Shown: positions 51,369-60,736 of the stretch, in pieces
Position numbering within the stretch: the stretch's first letter is position 1
Layout: each line of letters starts with the position of its first letter
From: CAXRDE01 sp964229355
Lineage (GTDB): Bacteria; Cyanobacteriota; Sericytochromatia; UBA7694
DNA length: 64,000 nt
Reading direction: 5' to 3'
NCBI GenBank assembly: GCA_964229355.1
Contig: CAXRDE010000016.1
Location: 248,001-312,000, forward strand
The notes under the pieces: model-generated
Seen by the model: only the letters and a program-made list of their open reading frames with translations
What the model was told of the DNA's origin: nothing
The model's database searches: none
Program-made: the position numbers and the translations under genes

Positions 51369-51405
51369 AGAGAGAAAATATTGATATTTAGAGTGTGTGT
51401 GGGGG

Positions 51406-52029
51406 CTATTCCATAATGGATTCTTTGACGAATCCAGCGGCTGCACCGCCTACTGCACCCAGGGCTGTGGTGGCAATGGTCATGGTTAAGCCACCTACAC
51501 CAAACTTGCTCAGCAGCATGTGACCGGCGCCGCCCAGAGCGACCGCACCCAGACCGCCTACAGCACTCGTGACGGTGTCTCCGATAACATTGCTCACGGC
51601 CTGAGAGCTGTCTACGGATCCAGTTGCAACCCCAATACCGTTGCCGACGGCAGAAACACCGGCACCTACCAGCGCGGCCAAACCGGCGCCCTTAATGCTG
51701 GTCAGGGCTACGTTTTTGAGACCGTTCAGTGCACCGCTTGCACCAATGCCTGAGGTTCCAGGATCTGTGGCTGGAGGTTTTTTCGCAAAGATGGACTTGA
51801 TGCTTTCAGCCATTTTTCCGCTGAGTTTATAGGCGGCAAAACCCCCACCCGCTGCGGGAGAAACCAAAGAGGTAATCGAAGAAAAGCTGTCGTCGCCATA
51901 GGCGCTGCCGGATCCACTGCCTACGTTATAAGGGTTGTACCCTGTGTTGTTAGCCGGGGGATTAGAACCATAATAGGATGGCGGGGTCGTTGCATAATAA
52001 TTTTGTGTATTGACAGATAGTGAACCCAT
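51406..52029 (-). CDS. Glycine/alanine-rich hydrophobic protein (glycine-zipper type)
   Basis: A 207-residue protein with no cleavable signal. Residues 1-50 are a disordered Tyr/Asn/Pro/Ser/Gly tail (SYYGSNPPANNTGYNPYNVG). Residues 100-205 contain three or four GxxxG/AxxxG-rich hydrophobic segments (AGLAALVGAGVSAVGNGIGV; GGLGAVALGGAGHMLLSKFG; TTALGAVGGAAAGFVKES), a pattern seen in glycine-zipper membrane proteins and class II bacteriocins. There are no cysteines. AAAGGAG precedes ATG 52029; a terminator follows. Membrane insertion or pore formation is possible but untested. Confidence 0.68.
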   Translation of the reverse strand: MGSLSVNTQNYYATTPPSYYGSNPPANNTGYNPYNVGSGSGSAYGDDSFSSITSLVSPAAGGGFAAYKLSGKMAESIKSIFAKKPPATDPGTSGIGASGALNGLKNVALTSIKGAGLAALVGAGVSAVGNGIGVATGSVDSSQAVSNVIGDTVTSAVGGLGAVALGGAGHMLLSKFGVGGLTMTIATTALGAVGGAAAGFVKESIME

Positions 52030-52161
52030 GACGATATTTTCTCCTTTGATAAAGTCTAATAAGAACTTTAATTTCGCTTAGCCTTATAATAACCCATCAA
52101 GGTTAAATAATAGTTATGGAAAGTTGAATAAAAGTATAACTTTAGGTGTAGTTTAAATTAA

Positions 52162-52213
52162 TGGCAACTTGTTTTTTTGTCTGTTGCCACAAGGTTGTGT
52201 ACACAGGTATAAC
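52162..52213 (+). promoter_or_regulatory. folE promoter with two overlapping dyads
   Basis: TTGCCA (52184-52189), 18 bases, TATAAC (52208-52213). The -35 is part of the dyad TGGCAAC-N14-GTTGCCA (52162-52168 with 52183-52189), and the spacer contains the palindrome TGTGTACACA (52196-52205). Both look like operator sites. Confidence 0.55.
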
Positions 52214-52275
52214 AGAAAGAATGAATGACATAGGTTTGACACAGGATCAATTAAACACAAAGGAACAAGATAATT

Positions 52276-52965
52276 ATGAGCTTTGACCCCTCGAAAGCAA
52301 ATCCCGAATTAGGCCTAAAAGTCCACGAGTATTTAAAAGAGCGCGGTGTTGCAACCCCTCAGTTGGATGTCTCTTTGGATGATCGCGAAAAAGTGGCTGT
52401 GATTCAGCAGCAGTTCTCTGAAATTATGAAAACCCTGGGTCTGGATCTCTCTGATGACTCGCTACAGGACTCCCCCCTACGGGTTGCCAAAATGTTTGTG
52501 AATGAGATCTTTTGGGGTCTCGATTATCGGAAATTTCCCAAGATTACGGCCGTGGAAAATAAAATGGGCTATGAATCCATGGTCTTAGAGAAGAATATTG
52601 TGGTGCAAAGCAGTTGCGAACACCACTTTGTGAATATTGACGGTTATGCCCACGTGGCCTATATCCCCAAACACAAGGTCCTGGGTTTAAGCAAGCTCAA
52701 CCGAATTGTGGAGTATTTTTCTCGTCGCCCCCAAATCCAGGAGCGTTTAACAGAACAGATTTATTACACCCTGGAGTGTATTTTAGAAACCTCAGATATT
52801 GCAGTGATGATCAATGCCGCCCATTTCTGCGTCAAAAGTCGCGGTGTGGAAGATATTAACAGTGAGACCATCACCAGCAAGGTCGGAGGGGCGTTTAAAA
52901 ATGCAGCGACCCGCATGGAATTCTTGCAGCTTGTGCGTTCTCCGGTGGGACATTTTAGCCAGTAA
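52276..52965 (+). CDS. folE: GTP cyclohydrolase I
   Basis: A 229-residue enzyme that converts GTP to 7,8-dihydroneopterin triphosphate, the first step of folate and pterin or queuosine synthesis. Zinc and active-site residues are in QSSCEHHFVNIDGYAHVAYI and AAHFCVKSRGVED; YFSRRPQIQERLT is the family signature. AAGGAA precedes the ATG. The N-terminal 60 residues are an extra helical part, common in bacterial FolE-I. The promoter carries two dyads. tex follows after 75 bases. Confidence 0.97.
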   Translation: MSFDPSKANPELGLKVHEYLKERGVATPQLDVSLDDREKVAVIQQQFSEIMKTLGLDLSDDSLQDSPLRVAKMFVNEIFWGLDYRKFPKITAVENKMGYESMVLEKNIVVQSSCEHHFVNIDGYAHVAYIPKHKVLGLSKLNRIVEYFSRRPQIQERLTEQIYYTLECILETSDIAVMINAAHFCVKSRGVEDINSETITSKVGGAFKNAATRMEFLQLVRSPVGHFSQ

Positions 52966-53040
52966 ATGAGAGACGAGAAGCAAGCGGAGCGCTTGCGAGC
53001 GCGTTATACTACCCGCATCACTGATTGACGAGGAATAACC

Positions 53041-55170
53041 ATGTCTGTAATTGATGCGGCGGTAATCGCTCAGAAAACAAACCTGCCCCTGGCCGGCATA
53101 CAAGCGGTATCTGGGTTGTGGTCAAATGGAGCCACCGTACCTTTTATCGCCCGGTACCGAAAAGATCAAACCGGCGGACTCGATGAAGTTCAGGTTCGCG
53201 AAGTCATCGCTGAAATCGAAAACTATCAAGCTTTGGAAGCCCGACGGGAAAGTATTTTTAAGGCGTTGGGAGATCAGTTAACACCGGAGCTGGCAAAAGC
53301 GCTGAAGTCAGCCACCCACAAAAACCAACTGGAAGACCTTTACCTTCCTTATAAACCCCGTCGGCGAACCCGAGCCCAAAAAGCCCGTGAAGCAGGTTTA
53401 GAGCCCCTGGCACGCGCGATGCGACAGGGACACCGCCGTGCTCCTGAAGATCTTGCTAACGATTTTGTATGTGAAGAGGTGCCCACCGTGCCTGAAGCGT
53501 TGGCCGGGGCTCAAGATATTGTGACCGAAGCGCTGGCGGAACACGTGGTCGTGCGCGAAATGGCCCGTGACACCCTTTGGAACAAGGGAGTGCTCACTGC
53601 CAAAGCAGCTGAAAAAACTGTGGATCCTCGTTTTCAAGATTATGTGAACTTTGAAAGTGCTTTGCGCAGATTGCCTTCTCATCGGATTTTGGCGTTGCAG
53701 CGGGGGGCCAGCGAAAAGGTTTTGCGTCTAAAAGTAGATGCGCCAGCATCTTTTTTTCAGGCCCGCGCAGAACGCTACCTGAAGATCGGTCAAGTGACGG
53801 GACGTTCCGCCGCATGGGAGTCTTACCTGAAAGCGGCTGTGGAAGATGCCTGGAAGCGCTTACTGCGGCCCAGCCTGGAAACGGAAATCTTGAATACCCT
53901 TAAAGAACAGGCTGATACCGAAGCTATTCGGGTTTTTTCGCGTAATGTAGAAGCTTTGTTAATGGCCCCGCCGTATGGTACCCGCTCGGTGATGGCTTTT
54001 GACCCGGGCTTACGCACAGGCATTAAGTGTGTGATGTTGAGTGAGACAGGGCAGCTCATCGATTATTGGGTGTTACACAGTGTACGTCAGGTTAAAAACG
54101 CTGAGGCCTTACTTGCAGAGAAGTTAAAGCTCCATCAGCCCACTGCCATTGCGATTGGAGACGGCACGGGCAGTCGAGAGGCTGAGCAATGGGTTAAGCA
54201 CTGTTTAGAACAGATCACCCTGGCCACCCGTCCAATGGTGGTCAGGGTGTCCGAAAGTGGTGCCAGCATTTATTCGGCTTCAGATATTGCCCGCGAGGAA
54301 TTTCCTGATTTGGACTTAACCTACCGTGGGGCGGTTTCGATTGGGCGCAGACTGCAAGACCCCCTTGCAGAACTGGTTAAAATTCCGCCGCGCTCTCTGG
54401 GGGTTGGGCAGTACCAGCACGATGTGGATCAAAAAGCCTTGCAGCACCAGTTGACCCAGAGTGTGGAAAGCTGTGTCAATCGCGTGGGCGTGGAGTTGAA
54501 TACAGCCAGTGTCCCTTTGCTGCAACATGTATCAGGTTTAAATCAGCGCGTGGCCGAAAATATTGTGGACTATCGTAATCAACACGGTCCTTTTCGTTCG
54601 CGCACGGCCTTAAAAAAAGTAAAGGGTCTGGGGCCCAGGGCTTTTGAGATGGCAGCCGGTTTTTTACGCATTCGTGAAGCGCCTCAGGTCTTGGATCGCA
54701 CAGCGGTGCATCCAGAACAGTATGGAACGGTGGAAAAAATAGCTCGTGATCTCGCTTGTAACGTGGCGCAACTCATGGAGCAACGGGAACGCTTACAAAC
54801 GCTAGATTTGTCAAAATACGCGGCGGGTGATGTAGGAGAATGGGCCTTAAAAGATATTATTCAGGAACTTTTAAAGCCAGGTAGAGATCCCCGTGACCGT
54901 TTTCAGGCCCCTCAGTTTGCTCACCATGTGCACTGTCTTGAAGATGTGTCGGAAGGCATGGTGTTAGAAGGCCGTGTTACCAATATCACGGCTTTTGGGG
55001 CTTTTGTGGACATTGGTGTCCATCAAGATGGGCTGGTCCACATCTCGCAATTATCAGAGCATTTTGTCAAAGATCCCCAGGATGTGGTGTCTCCGGGTCA
55101 AATATTAAAGGTTAAAGTTCTGGATGTGGACATTCCGCGCCGCCGTATTCAGCTATCCGCAAGATGCTGA
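53041..55170 (+). CDS. tex: Tex-family RNA-binding transcription accessory protein
   Basis: A 709-residue Tex protein. Order: N-terminal helical domain (PFIARYRKDQTGGLDEVQVR), YqgF-like RNase H fold (MAFDPGLRTGIKCVML near 316), helix-hairpin-helix region (FRSRTALKKVKGLGPRAFEM) and a C-terminal S1 RNA-binding domain from about 640 (GMVLEGRVTNITAFGAFVDI). Tex/Spt6-like proteins affect transcription and RNA turnover. It stops directly after the S1 domain, without the tail many homologues have. Its last bases overlap a small membrane-protein frame by seven bases. Confidence 0.95.
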   Translation: MSVIDAAVIAQKTNLPLAGIQAVSGLWSNGATVPFIARYRKDQTGGLDEVQVREVIAEIENYQALEARRESIFKALGDQLTPELAKALKSATHKNQLEDLYLPYKPRRRTRAQKAREAGLEPLARAMRQGHRRAPEDLANDFVCEEVPTVPEALAGAQDIVTEALAEHVVVREMARDTLWNKGVLTAKAAEKTVDPRFQDYVNFESALRRLPSHRILALQRGASEKVLRLKVDAPASFFQARAERYLKIGQVTGRSAAWESYLKAAVEDAWKRLLRPSLETEILNTLKEQADTEAIRVFSRNVEALLMAPPYGTRSVMAFDPGLRTGIKCVMLSETGQLIDYWVLHSVRQVKNAEALLAEKLKLHQPTAIAIGDGTGSREAEQWVKHCLEQITLATRPMVVRVSESGASIYSASDIAREEFPDLDLTYRGAVSIGRRLQDPLAELVKIPPRSLGVGQYQHDVDQKALQHQLTQSVESCVNRVGVELNTASVPLLQHVSGLNQRVAENIVDYRNQHGPFRSRTALKKVKGLGPRAFEMAAGFLRIREAPQVLDRTAVHPEQYGTVEKIARDLACNVAQLMEQRERLQTLDLSKYAAGDVGEWALKDIIQELLKPGRDPRDRFQAPQFAHHVHCLEDVSEGMVLEGRVTNITAFGAFVDIGVHQDGLVHISQLSEHFVKDPQDVVSPGQILKVKVLDVDIPRRRIQLSARC

Positions 55171-55325
55171 AGCCAAAGTCCCGGCTTTCTTTAAGGTTGG
55201 TGCCTCGCCCGGTGAGAAAATTGTTGATGCTCATTTTGGCCATTGTCTTTGGCCTCTATTTGCTTTATATTTTAGACGGAGTGTCCGTTGAATATGTCCG
55301 AATCCCCACTTTTTCGTTTGCGTGA
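55164..55325 (+). CDS. 53-residue single-span membrane protein
   Basis: ATG 55164 overlaps the last 7 bases of tex and opens 53 codons to TGA 55323-55325. The product has a strongly basic N-terminus (LSLRLVPRPVRK), one hydrophobic span at about 20-37 (LLMLILAIVFGLYLLYIL) and a short acidic outside tail: textbook positive-inside topology. It overlaps the start of the HEAT-repeat gene by 38 bases. It explains an otherwise empty 117-base gap. Translational coupling to tex would supply initiation; no separate ribosome site is seen. Confidence 0.5.
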   Translation: MLKPKSRLSLRLVPRPVRKLLMLILAIVFGLYLLYILDGVSVEYVRIPTFSFA

Positions 55326-58300
55326 TCCGAATCCCCAGATTCGTGAGCACACCCTAATGGAACTGGTTTTTGATCCTGATTTGAGCTATCTGAGTGTTTT
55401 AAAGGGTTTGCTTACCGATCGGGATCGCGACGTGCGCCGCACGTTGATGTTGGCGCTGGGCGCCTTGAACCACCCGGATACCCTGGATGCGCTTATGCAG
55501 GGGCTGCTCGATGAAGATAATGATGTGGTAATTGCCGCAGAGCATGCTTTATCCAAGCTGGATCATGTGGCTCAAACCGCACTATGGCAGTGGGCCCAGG
55601 CTGAAGATTGGTTGAAACGGCGTGCTGCCTTGCAAGCCTTAAAACATTTTTCGGTGACCTTATCGCAAGCCATGCCCTTACTTCAAGATGAAATTTGGGA
55701 AGTGCGTTATCATGGTTACTTGCTCCTGGGTACCCTGCGTGCTGAGGCGGAGGCTGTTTTGCCTGTGCTGCGCCATGCCCTACAACATGAAGAGCATTTA
55801 CAAGCCAGAGATGGGGTTATATACGCCCTGGGGGCTTTACAGACCACTGCGGCCTGCGCTCTCCTTTTGGAAGAATTTCTCAGCACGCAAGACGTGAACT
55901 ATGCGGAAGTCCTGGCACAGGTCATTGAAGGTTATGGGGATCAGGCCCATGCTGCCGTTTTACGCTGGGGGCTTTGGTCTTCTTACCCGGCTACCCGCGC
56001 TTTGAGTGCGGCTTTGTTATCTCAAACCCAGTGTGTTGAATTGCCACAAATGATTCCACCCCTGCTCTTAGATCCCGTGTTGGAAGTGCGTGAAACGGCT
56101 GCCTATGCACTTTATCAAGCCACGGCATCTCCTTTTTGGGAGCTATTGGCTGGCTTATACCGTGCCCTCTCTCATGAGCAAACGGATATTTTTGAGTCGG
56201 CTTTAGACGATTTATTGGCTTTACCTGAGCCGGTGCTTGAAGAAAAAACCCGCCATTTGTTAGCGGTGTATGATGTCGTACCCGATGGCACTTTGCGTCA
56301 TTGCTTAATTACCCGCTTAAAGCATGCGCAAGCCTTTTCTGCAGCACAAGTTTTTATTGCGTGCCTTTTGCAGAATCCCGCAGAAGAAGATATTCCTTAT
56401 TTAATGGATGTATTGGGAACATGGAAAATACGGGATGCCTATGCTCCAATACGTACGTACTTTGGTCAAGATGTGCATCGTTTAGCGGCGGCACAGGCTT
56501 TAAGCTTAATTGCCCCTGAGGAAAGCCTTTGGCAACGTTTTATCGGGCAAGCAGAGCTTGCAGAGGCAGAGCTGCTTTCGTTTTTTGAACAGCTTGCCAC
56601 CGTCAAGGAAGCCACGGGCTTTCTGGTGTCTGAGGCACTGTATGCCACATCCCTGGGGCGTCGACAGGCGGCTTTGCAGGCGGTGCTCACGCGTGCCCGC
56701 CAGGATTCTGCTTTTGATGTGTCAGCGTTTCTCGTGCAGTATTTAGAGCGACACCCTCAACCTGAGGATGAAACGCTGGATACTTTAATACACATGAGTG
56801 AAATGCTTACAGAGCTGCCCACTTCATGTTTCGAAGTCATGCACATGTGGTTGGCCTCTCCCTCGGAAAGTCAACGCAGGGGCGCTCTGTATGCTTTAAA
56901 ACCCCATGCTGCTGCCTATCAGGACGTGCTTCAGGCAGGTCTGAACCATGAGTTGTGGTTTGTGCGTTTGGTGACCCTTGAACTGTTGGCCTCTTTAGAA
57001 ACGCCCGCATTGATCCGGGAGATTCGCAAGGCTTTAACGGATCGGGATCGGGATGTGCGGGTATTGGCTGTTAGCTTACTGGGGCAAATGCGTGTGCCGG
57101 AGCGCTTAGATTGGTTGGTGGATGCCCTTGAAAATGGGTATCGCGAAATCCGTGCTGTGGCCGCCCGGGGATTGGCGTCGTTTCCACCTCACGTTACCGT
57201 AACAGAGCCCCTTATGGTGGCCTTGATGGAAGATGAAGCTGCGGAAGTGCGCCAGGCTGCTCTGGAAACCTTAGCTCACCTCAAGTTTTCGGATTTTGCC
57301 GAGGTACTCAGTGAGGCTCTTGCCTTTGAAGAGGATGTCTCGGTCTGGTTAAGCGCCATCCGCTGCCTGGCAGTATACAATGCGGCGGAAGCGCTAGCCT
57401 GGGTTCAGCGTCTGTTAACGCACCAGGCCTCTCTGGATGTCATTCAGCAACTTTTGCCCTTGTTTGAGCAATACTTGTGGTCTACTGAACCTTTACAGCA
57501 GGCCTTAGATGCTCTGGAAAGGCAAAAAGCTGCTGAACCCGATGCCATCGCGGCTTTAAAACTTGCGCTTTTACCCTTGCTCTGCCGTATAAATCCTGAG
57601 CTTGCAAAACAATCCCTTTATCATGAAAACACCCAGGTTGTGGCTGCGGTTATTTTACATCTGCCCGCAGAGTTGGTCATTGCCGAAAAAATTTGGCAAA
57701 AAGCATTGTGGCGAAAAAATCATGGGGATATTCGACGGGCGATTTATATCCGTTGGGCAGGGATCGATGCACTTTGGGATGACTTTTCGGAATTGGCCCG
57801 TCAAGAGACCGATTTGTCCTTGCGCCAGATCGTGATTGAGCAACTGGGACAAATGGACGTTAAGCAAGCCCTTCCCCTGTGTGAGTCGCTCTTTTTAAAG
57901 CATACCGAGCAAACCCAGAGTCCATTAATTTGGTCTCTGGCCACTTACTTACAAGAGGCTGAACTAGAGGCAGAGGTGTTACAGGGGCTGTTTCGTGTCA
58001 TCAGCCGTAGTCAAAATACCGTACGTGAGCAAGTTTTTGCCATGTTAAAGCGTGTGCAGGGGGAACAGGCTTACCGCTTGCTGCAGCTGTGTTTAGAATC
58101 CTGGGATCAGGAGCTGGTTTTTTCAGCCATACGTATTTTACCGGCCTGGGGAACCCGTGCTTTAAGTGCCTTGCTTCAGCTTTGGCCCGACGCCCAATTG
58201 GGAACCCAAAGTGAGATTTTGAAAGCCCTGGGGCGCTTTGATCAAGAGCTTCTCTTTCCAGCTTTTGCGTGTCTGCAAACGGTTTTGGCTCAGGCTCTAA

Positions 58301-59361
58301 CTGTCGAGGAACTCCGCCCGTTTGCTTTGACGGTGCTTGCCCACTGGCCAGATGAAGCGCGCTCTTTTTTGCTGCAAACCTTAATGGGTTTAACACTCAT
58401 TTCTCAGCGCACGCTGCGTTACGATTTGTATACAGGACTGGCGCGTCTTTATCCTGAGGAACCGATTTGGACCATTTTTCAGGCCGCTAACAGTCAATTG
58501 GCCAGCGTGCGTGCCCGTGCTTTAATGCGTTTAAATATTGGGCTGCAACAGACGGATATTGCTAAACATCTGGAGCTGCATACCTTGTTAACCTATTTTA
58601 GCGAAGATGAAGCTTACACAGTAAGACTCAGATATTACGAGCTGGCCTTTGCCAACGAGCCCGCCTGGCGACGACGCCTGATTCGGGCCCTGCGTTATGA
58701 TGTTTTGCCTGTGCAACAGATGTGCGCTTATCGGCTGGGAGACTATTTTGAGCCTGAGGTTCAAGAGGAGCTCCTGCAGTTTTGGACCGATGCAAAATAT
58801 ACTTTTAAAGAGACCCTCTTAACAGTATTTGCCTACCAGGGCATGCCTGGCTTGAGTTTAGATGCTCTGGCGGACTACAGCAGTACCGTCCGCAAAAGCG
58901 CCATTTGTGTGGTGGGTCAGCACCGTTTGCAGGCTGCTGAAGCGCATTTGGTGCAGTATTTGAGTCACGATACCAGTGATGAAGTGAAAGAAGCCTGTTG
59001 TTGGGCTTTGGGTTTTATGAACTCGCCTCAGGCGTATGAGACCTTGTGTGAGGTGGTGGTGGCGAGTCACTTTGCTTTACAGTATCAGGCGCTCAGGGCG
59101 CTGCGTTACCACACGCAGGCGGCTTCCTTTCTTTTGACCCATCTGGATCGTTTACAAGAAGATCGGGAACTGCTGGCGGTGGCTTTAGAGAGCCTGATTT
59201 ACCTGGCCCATTCGCTTCCTGTGGACACATCTCCCGCGCCTTTGATTGCTGTTATTGAATTAACTTACGACAGTGAGCTGCGTAGACTGGGCGCTCAGGT
59301 CCTTCAAAAAATGGCGTCTTCAGAAGCTTTGCATTATCTTCGGCAGCGCCAGTTGGTGTGA
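55288..59361 (+). CDS. Very large HEAT-repeat protein
   Basis: A 1357-residue protein made of helical HEAT/PBS-lyase-type repeats throughout, for example TDRDRDVRRTLMLALGALN near 42 and TDRDRDVRVLAVSLLGQM near 585, and EDEAAEVRQAALETLAHLK. Such solenoids are protein scaffolds. There is no signal peptide, membrane span or catalytic domain. GGAG lies 6 bases before TTG 55288 and 12 before ATG 55294, which gives MSESPLFRLRD; either may be used. It is the last gene of the folE-tex run. Confidence 0.85.
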   Translation: MNMSESPLFRLRDPNPQIREHTLMELVFDPDLSYLSVLKGLLTDRDRDVRRTLMLALGALNHPDTLDALMQGLLDEDNDVVIAAEHALSKLDHVAQTALWQWAQAEDWLKRRAALQALKHFSVTLSQAMPLLQDEIWEVRYHGYLLLGTLRAEAEAVLPVLRHALQHEEHLQARDGVIYALGALQTTAACALLLEEFLSTQDVNYAEVLAQVIEGYGDQAHAAVLRWGLWSSYPATRALSAALLSQTQCVELPQMIPPLLLDPVLEVRETAAYALYQATASPFWELLAGLYRALSHEQTDIFESALDDLLALPEPVLEEKTRHLLAVYDVVPDGTLRHCLITRLKHAQAFSAAQVFIACLLQNPAEEDIPYLMDVLGTWKIRDAYAPIRTYFGQDVHRLAAAQALSLIAPEESLWQRFIGQAELAEAELLSFFEQLATVKEATGFLVSEALYATSLGRRQAALQAVLTRARQDSAFDVSAFLVQYLERHPQPEDETLDTLIHMSEMLTELPTSCFEVMHMWLASPSESQRRGALYALKPHAAAYQDVLQAGLNHELWFVRLVTLELLASLETPALIREIRKALTDRDRDVRVLAVSLLGQMRVPERLDWLVDALENGYREIRAVAARGLASFPPHVTVTEPLMVALMEDEAAEVRQAALETLAHLKFSDFAEVLSEALAFEEDVSVWLSAIRCLAVYNAAEALAWVQRLLTHQASLDVIQQLLPLFEQYLWSTEPLQQALDALERQKAAEPDAIAALKLALLPLLCRINPELAKQSLYHENTQVVAAVILHLPAELVIAEKIWQKALWRKNHGDIRRAIYIRWAGIDALWDDFSELARQETDLSLRQIVIEQLGQMDVKQALPLCESLFLKHTEQTQSPLIWSLATYLQEAELEAEVLQGLFRVISRSQNTVREQVFAMLKRVQGEQAYRLLQLCLESWDQELVFSAIRILPAWGTRALSALLQLWPDAQLGTQSEILKALGRFDQELLFPAFACLQTVLAQALTVEELRPFALTVLAHWPDEARSFLLQTLMGLTLISQRTLRYDLYTGLARLYPEEPIWTIFQAANSQLASVRARALMRLNIGLQQTDIAKHLELHTLLTYFSEDEAYTVRLRYYELAFANEPAWRRRLIRALRYDVLPVQQMCAYRLGDYFEPEVQEELLQFWTDAKYTFKETLLTVFAYQGMPGLSLDALADYSSTVRKSAICVVGQHRLQAAEAHLVQYLSHDTSDEVKEACCWALGFMNSPQAYETLCEVVVASHFALQYQALRALRYHTQAASFLLTHLDRLQEDRELLAVALESLIYLAHSLPVDTSPAPLIAVIELTYDSELRRLGAQVLQKMASSEALHYLRQRQLV

Positions 59362-59436
59362 TGAGGCTATTCTCAGCCCTGTACCATGGGCTATACTAAA
59401 AAAAATATGTGTCTGACACAAATCTGAGGTGAAGTC

Positions 59437-60252
59437 ATGGCCGGGATCAGAAAAATGATTGAGCAGATGCTCAATGGTTATTCTCCAGAAGAGGGGATTC
59501 GTCAATTCAAAGAGAGATTACACCGCCTCTTGAATGCTTTTAAAGAAGACCCCGAAAGCAGAGCGCAACTCAGGCAGTATTTGCAGAGTGTTTATCGCCC
59601 GCTGCAGTATTTTAACGCCGCCGTGGTACGTCCCCAACTGGCTGATCCTGACCGGCTGAAAGCGACAGCAAAACAGTATCAACTCAATAAAATTGAATTG
59701 AAGCGCATTTATAAAACGCTCTTAGAGTTGGAGCTGCGCATTCAAAAGTTTTATGCCGATGAGTCAGAGGTGGATCGTCTGGTGGTGATGTTGCGTAAGG
59801 TGATTAACACCTTTGATGAACAACTCATTACCGATTTGCTCGATGCGGTGGATTATCATGTGGACTATGCAAAGATAGAAAAAGCGTATCTCGACTATCA
59901 ACATACGCTACACAAGGCTTTTAATGGGGCGGGCTTAAATCAGGAAATCAAAGCGATTGTTTCGGTTTTTGTGGACAATTTTAAAAACGCGTTGCAAGGA
60001 AAAACCCGAACTCAGCGTGAACCTCGCGCCTCTGACAAGCACAGTGAAGTGCGTATGATGGAGCCTTCTTTGCAAAGCTTTTATGACCGTTACCGTTCAG
60101 AGGGTTTCTCCCATGATGAGGCCATGCTACACGTGGCCGAAAAAGAAGCCCTGGACCAACTCAGTGTGGATGAGTTAGAAACGTACCGCAGTTTACGTCG
60201 GGCGGGTAAAAGCCACGAACAGGCTATTCAGGCGCTGCGTTCAGATCCCTGA
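59437..60252 (+). CDS. Hypothetical helical protein
   Basis: A 271-residue, highly charged, all-helical soluble protein (KERLHRLLNAFKEDPESRAQ; KIELKRIYKTLLELELRIQK). The C-terminal 70 residues contain two related short motifs, YRSEGFSHDEAMLHV and LRRAGKSHEQAIQAL, each G-x-S-H-x-x-A, like a small two-copy helical repeat. No family recognised. GAGGTGAAG precedes the ATG. The 3' end overlaps the convergent gene by 29 bases. Confidence 0.72.
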   Translation: MAGIRKMIEQMLNGYSPEEGIRQFKERLHRLLNAFKEDPESRAQLRQYLQSVYRPLQYFNAAVVRPQLADPDRLKATAKQYQLNKIELKRIYKTLLELELRIQKFYADESEVDRLVVMLRKVINTFDEQLITDLLDAVDYHVDYAKIEKAYLDYQHTLHKAFNGAGLNQEIKAIVSVFVDNFKNALQGKTRTQREPRASDKHSEVRMMEPSLQSFYDRYRSEGFSHDEAMLHVAEKEALDQLSVDELETYRSLRRAGKSHEQAIQALRSDP

Positions 60253-60595
60253 ATAAGCGCTTAAGAGGGACCCGATCCAGTACCAAATTGAGGGCTTGTT
60301 GCGGGTGCTCTTCGCTGGGAATCATGCGAAAATACCAGGCTTCAAGAACGGTTTTTTTGTCTTCGGTGGGATAAGCCAACAAAAAGACGGGGCTTTGTTT
60401 GAACTCCCTGAGGGTGAGATACACTTTGACGTCTTCATGTCCTTCTTCGGCACGTACCTCAAGAACCCGTTTTGCCAGCTCGTTTTCGATCCAACCGGCC
60501 AGCTGGGCGGACATGACGTAGCGTGGGTTTTGGGCTTGTAAACCGCGATTGACTTCGGACTCAAGATAAGCGTACGGGAAGATGGATTGAGACAT
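60224..60595 (-). CDS. Hypothetical protein
   Basis: A 123-residue soluble alpha/beta protein (VKVYLTLREFKQSPVFLLAY and KKTVLEAWYFRMIP look like a small sheet). No family recognised. It lies downstream of rpsD on the same strand but behind a strong hairpin. Its last 29 bases overlap the convergent gene. Confidence 0.65.
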   Translation of the reverse strand: MSQSIFPYAYLESEVNRGLQAQNPRYVMSAQLAGWIENELAKRVLEVRAEEGHEDVKVYLTLREFKQSPVFLLAYPTEDKKTVLEAWYFRMIPSEEHPQQALNLVLDRVPLKRLFRDLNAAPE

Positions 60596-60620
60596 GGGGA
60601 CTCCAGAGTTGCCAAACTAA

Positions 60621-60661
60621 AAATGGCTTTTTTAAAGCATTATACTTTAAAAAAGCCATTT
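60621..60661 (-). terminator. Terminator of rpsD (17-bp perfect hairpin)
   Basis: A perfect 17-bp inverted repeat with a 7-base loop; stems contain six-base A and T runs, and on the minus strand it continues into five T. A second hairpin (8-bp stem, 60705-60712 with 60718-60725) lies between it and the rpsD stop codon and may protect the 3' end. Confidence 0.82.
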
Positions 60662-60736
60662 GGTTTCGGTATGCCTGAAGTGTTAAACACCCCAGCAAAC
60701 AGCACGTGCTTGCCAAACAAGCACGCCGCATCCGGT

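Noticed and set aside
52162..52186. ECF-type promoter GGCAACTT...GTCTGT before folE
   Set aside because: Spacing between the two elements is 7 bases instead of 15-16, and a normal sigma-70 promoter fits.
52030..52275. Possible pterin/folate riboswitch upstream of folE
   Set aside because: I could not assemble the conserved helices of known folate riboswitches; only operator-like dyads and a promoter are visible.
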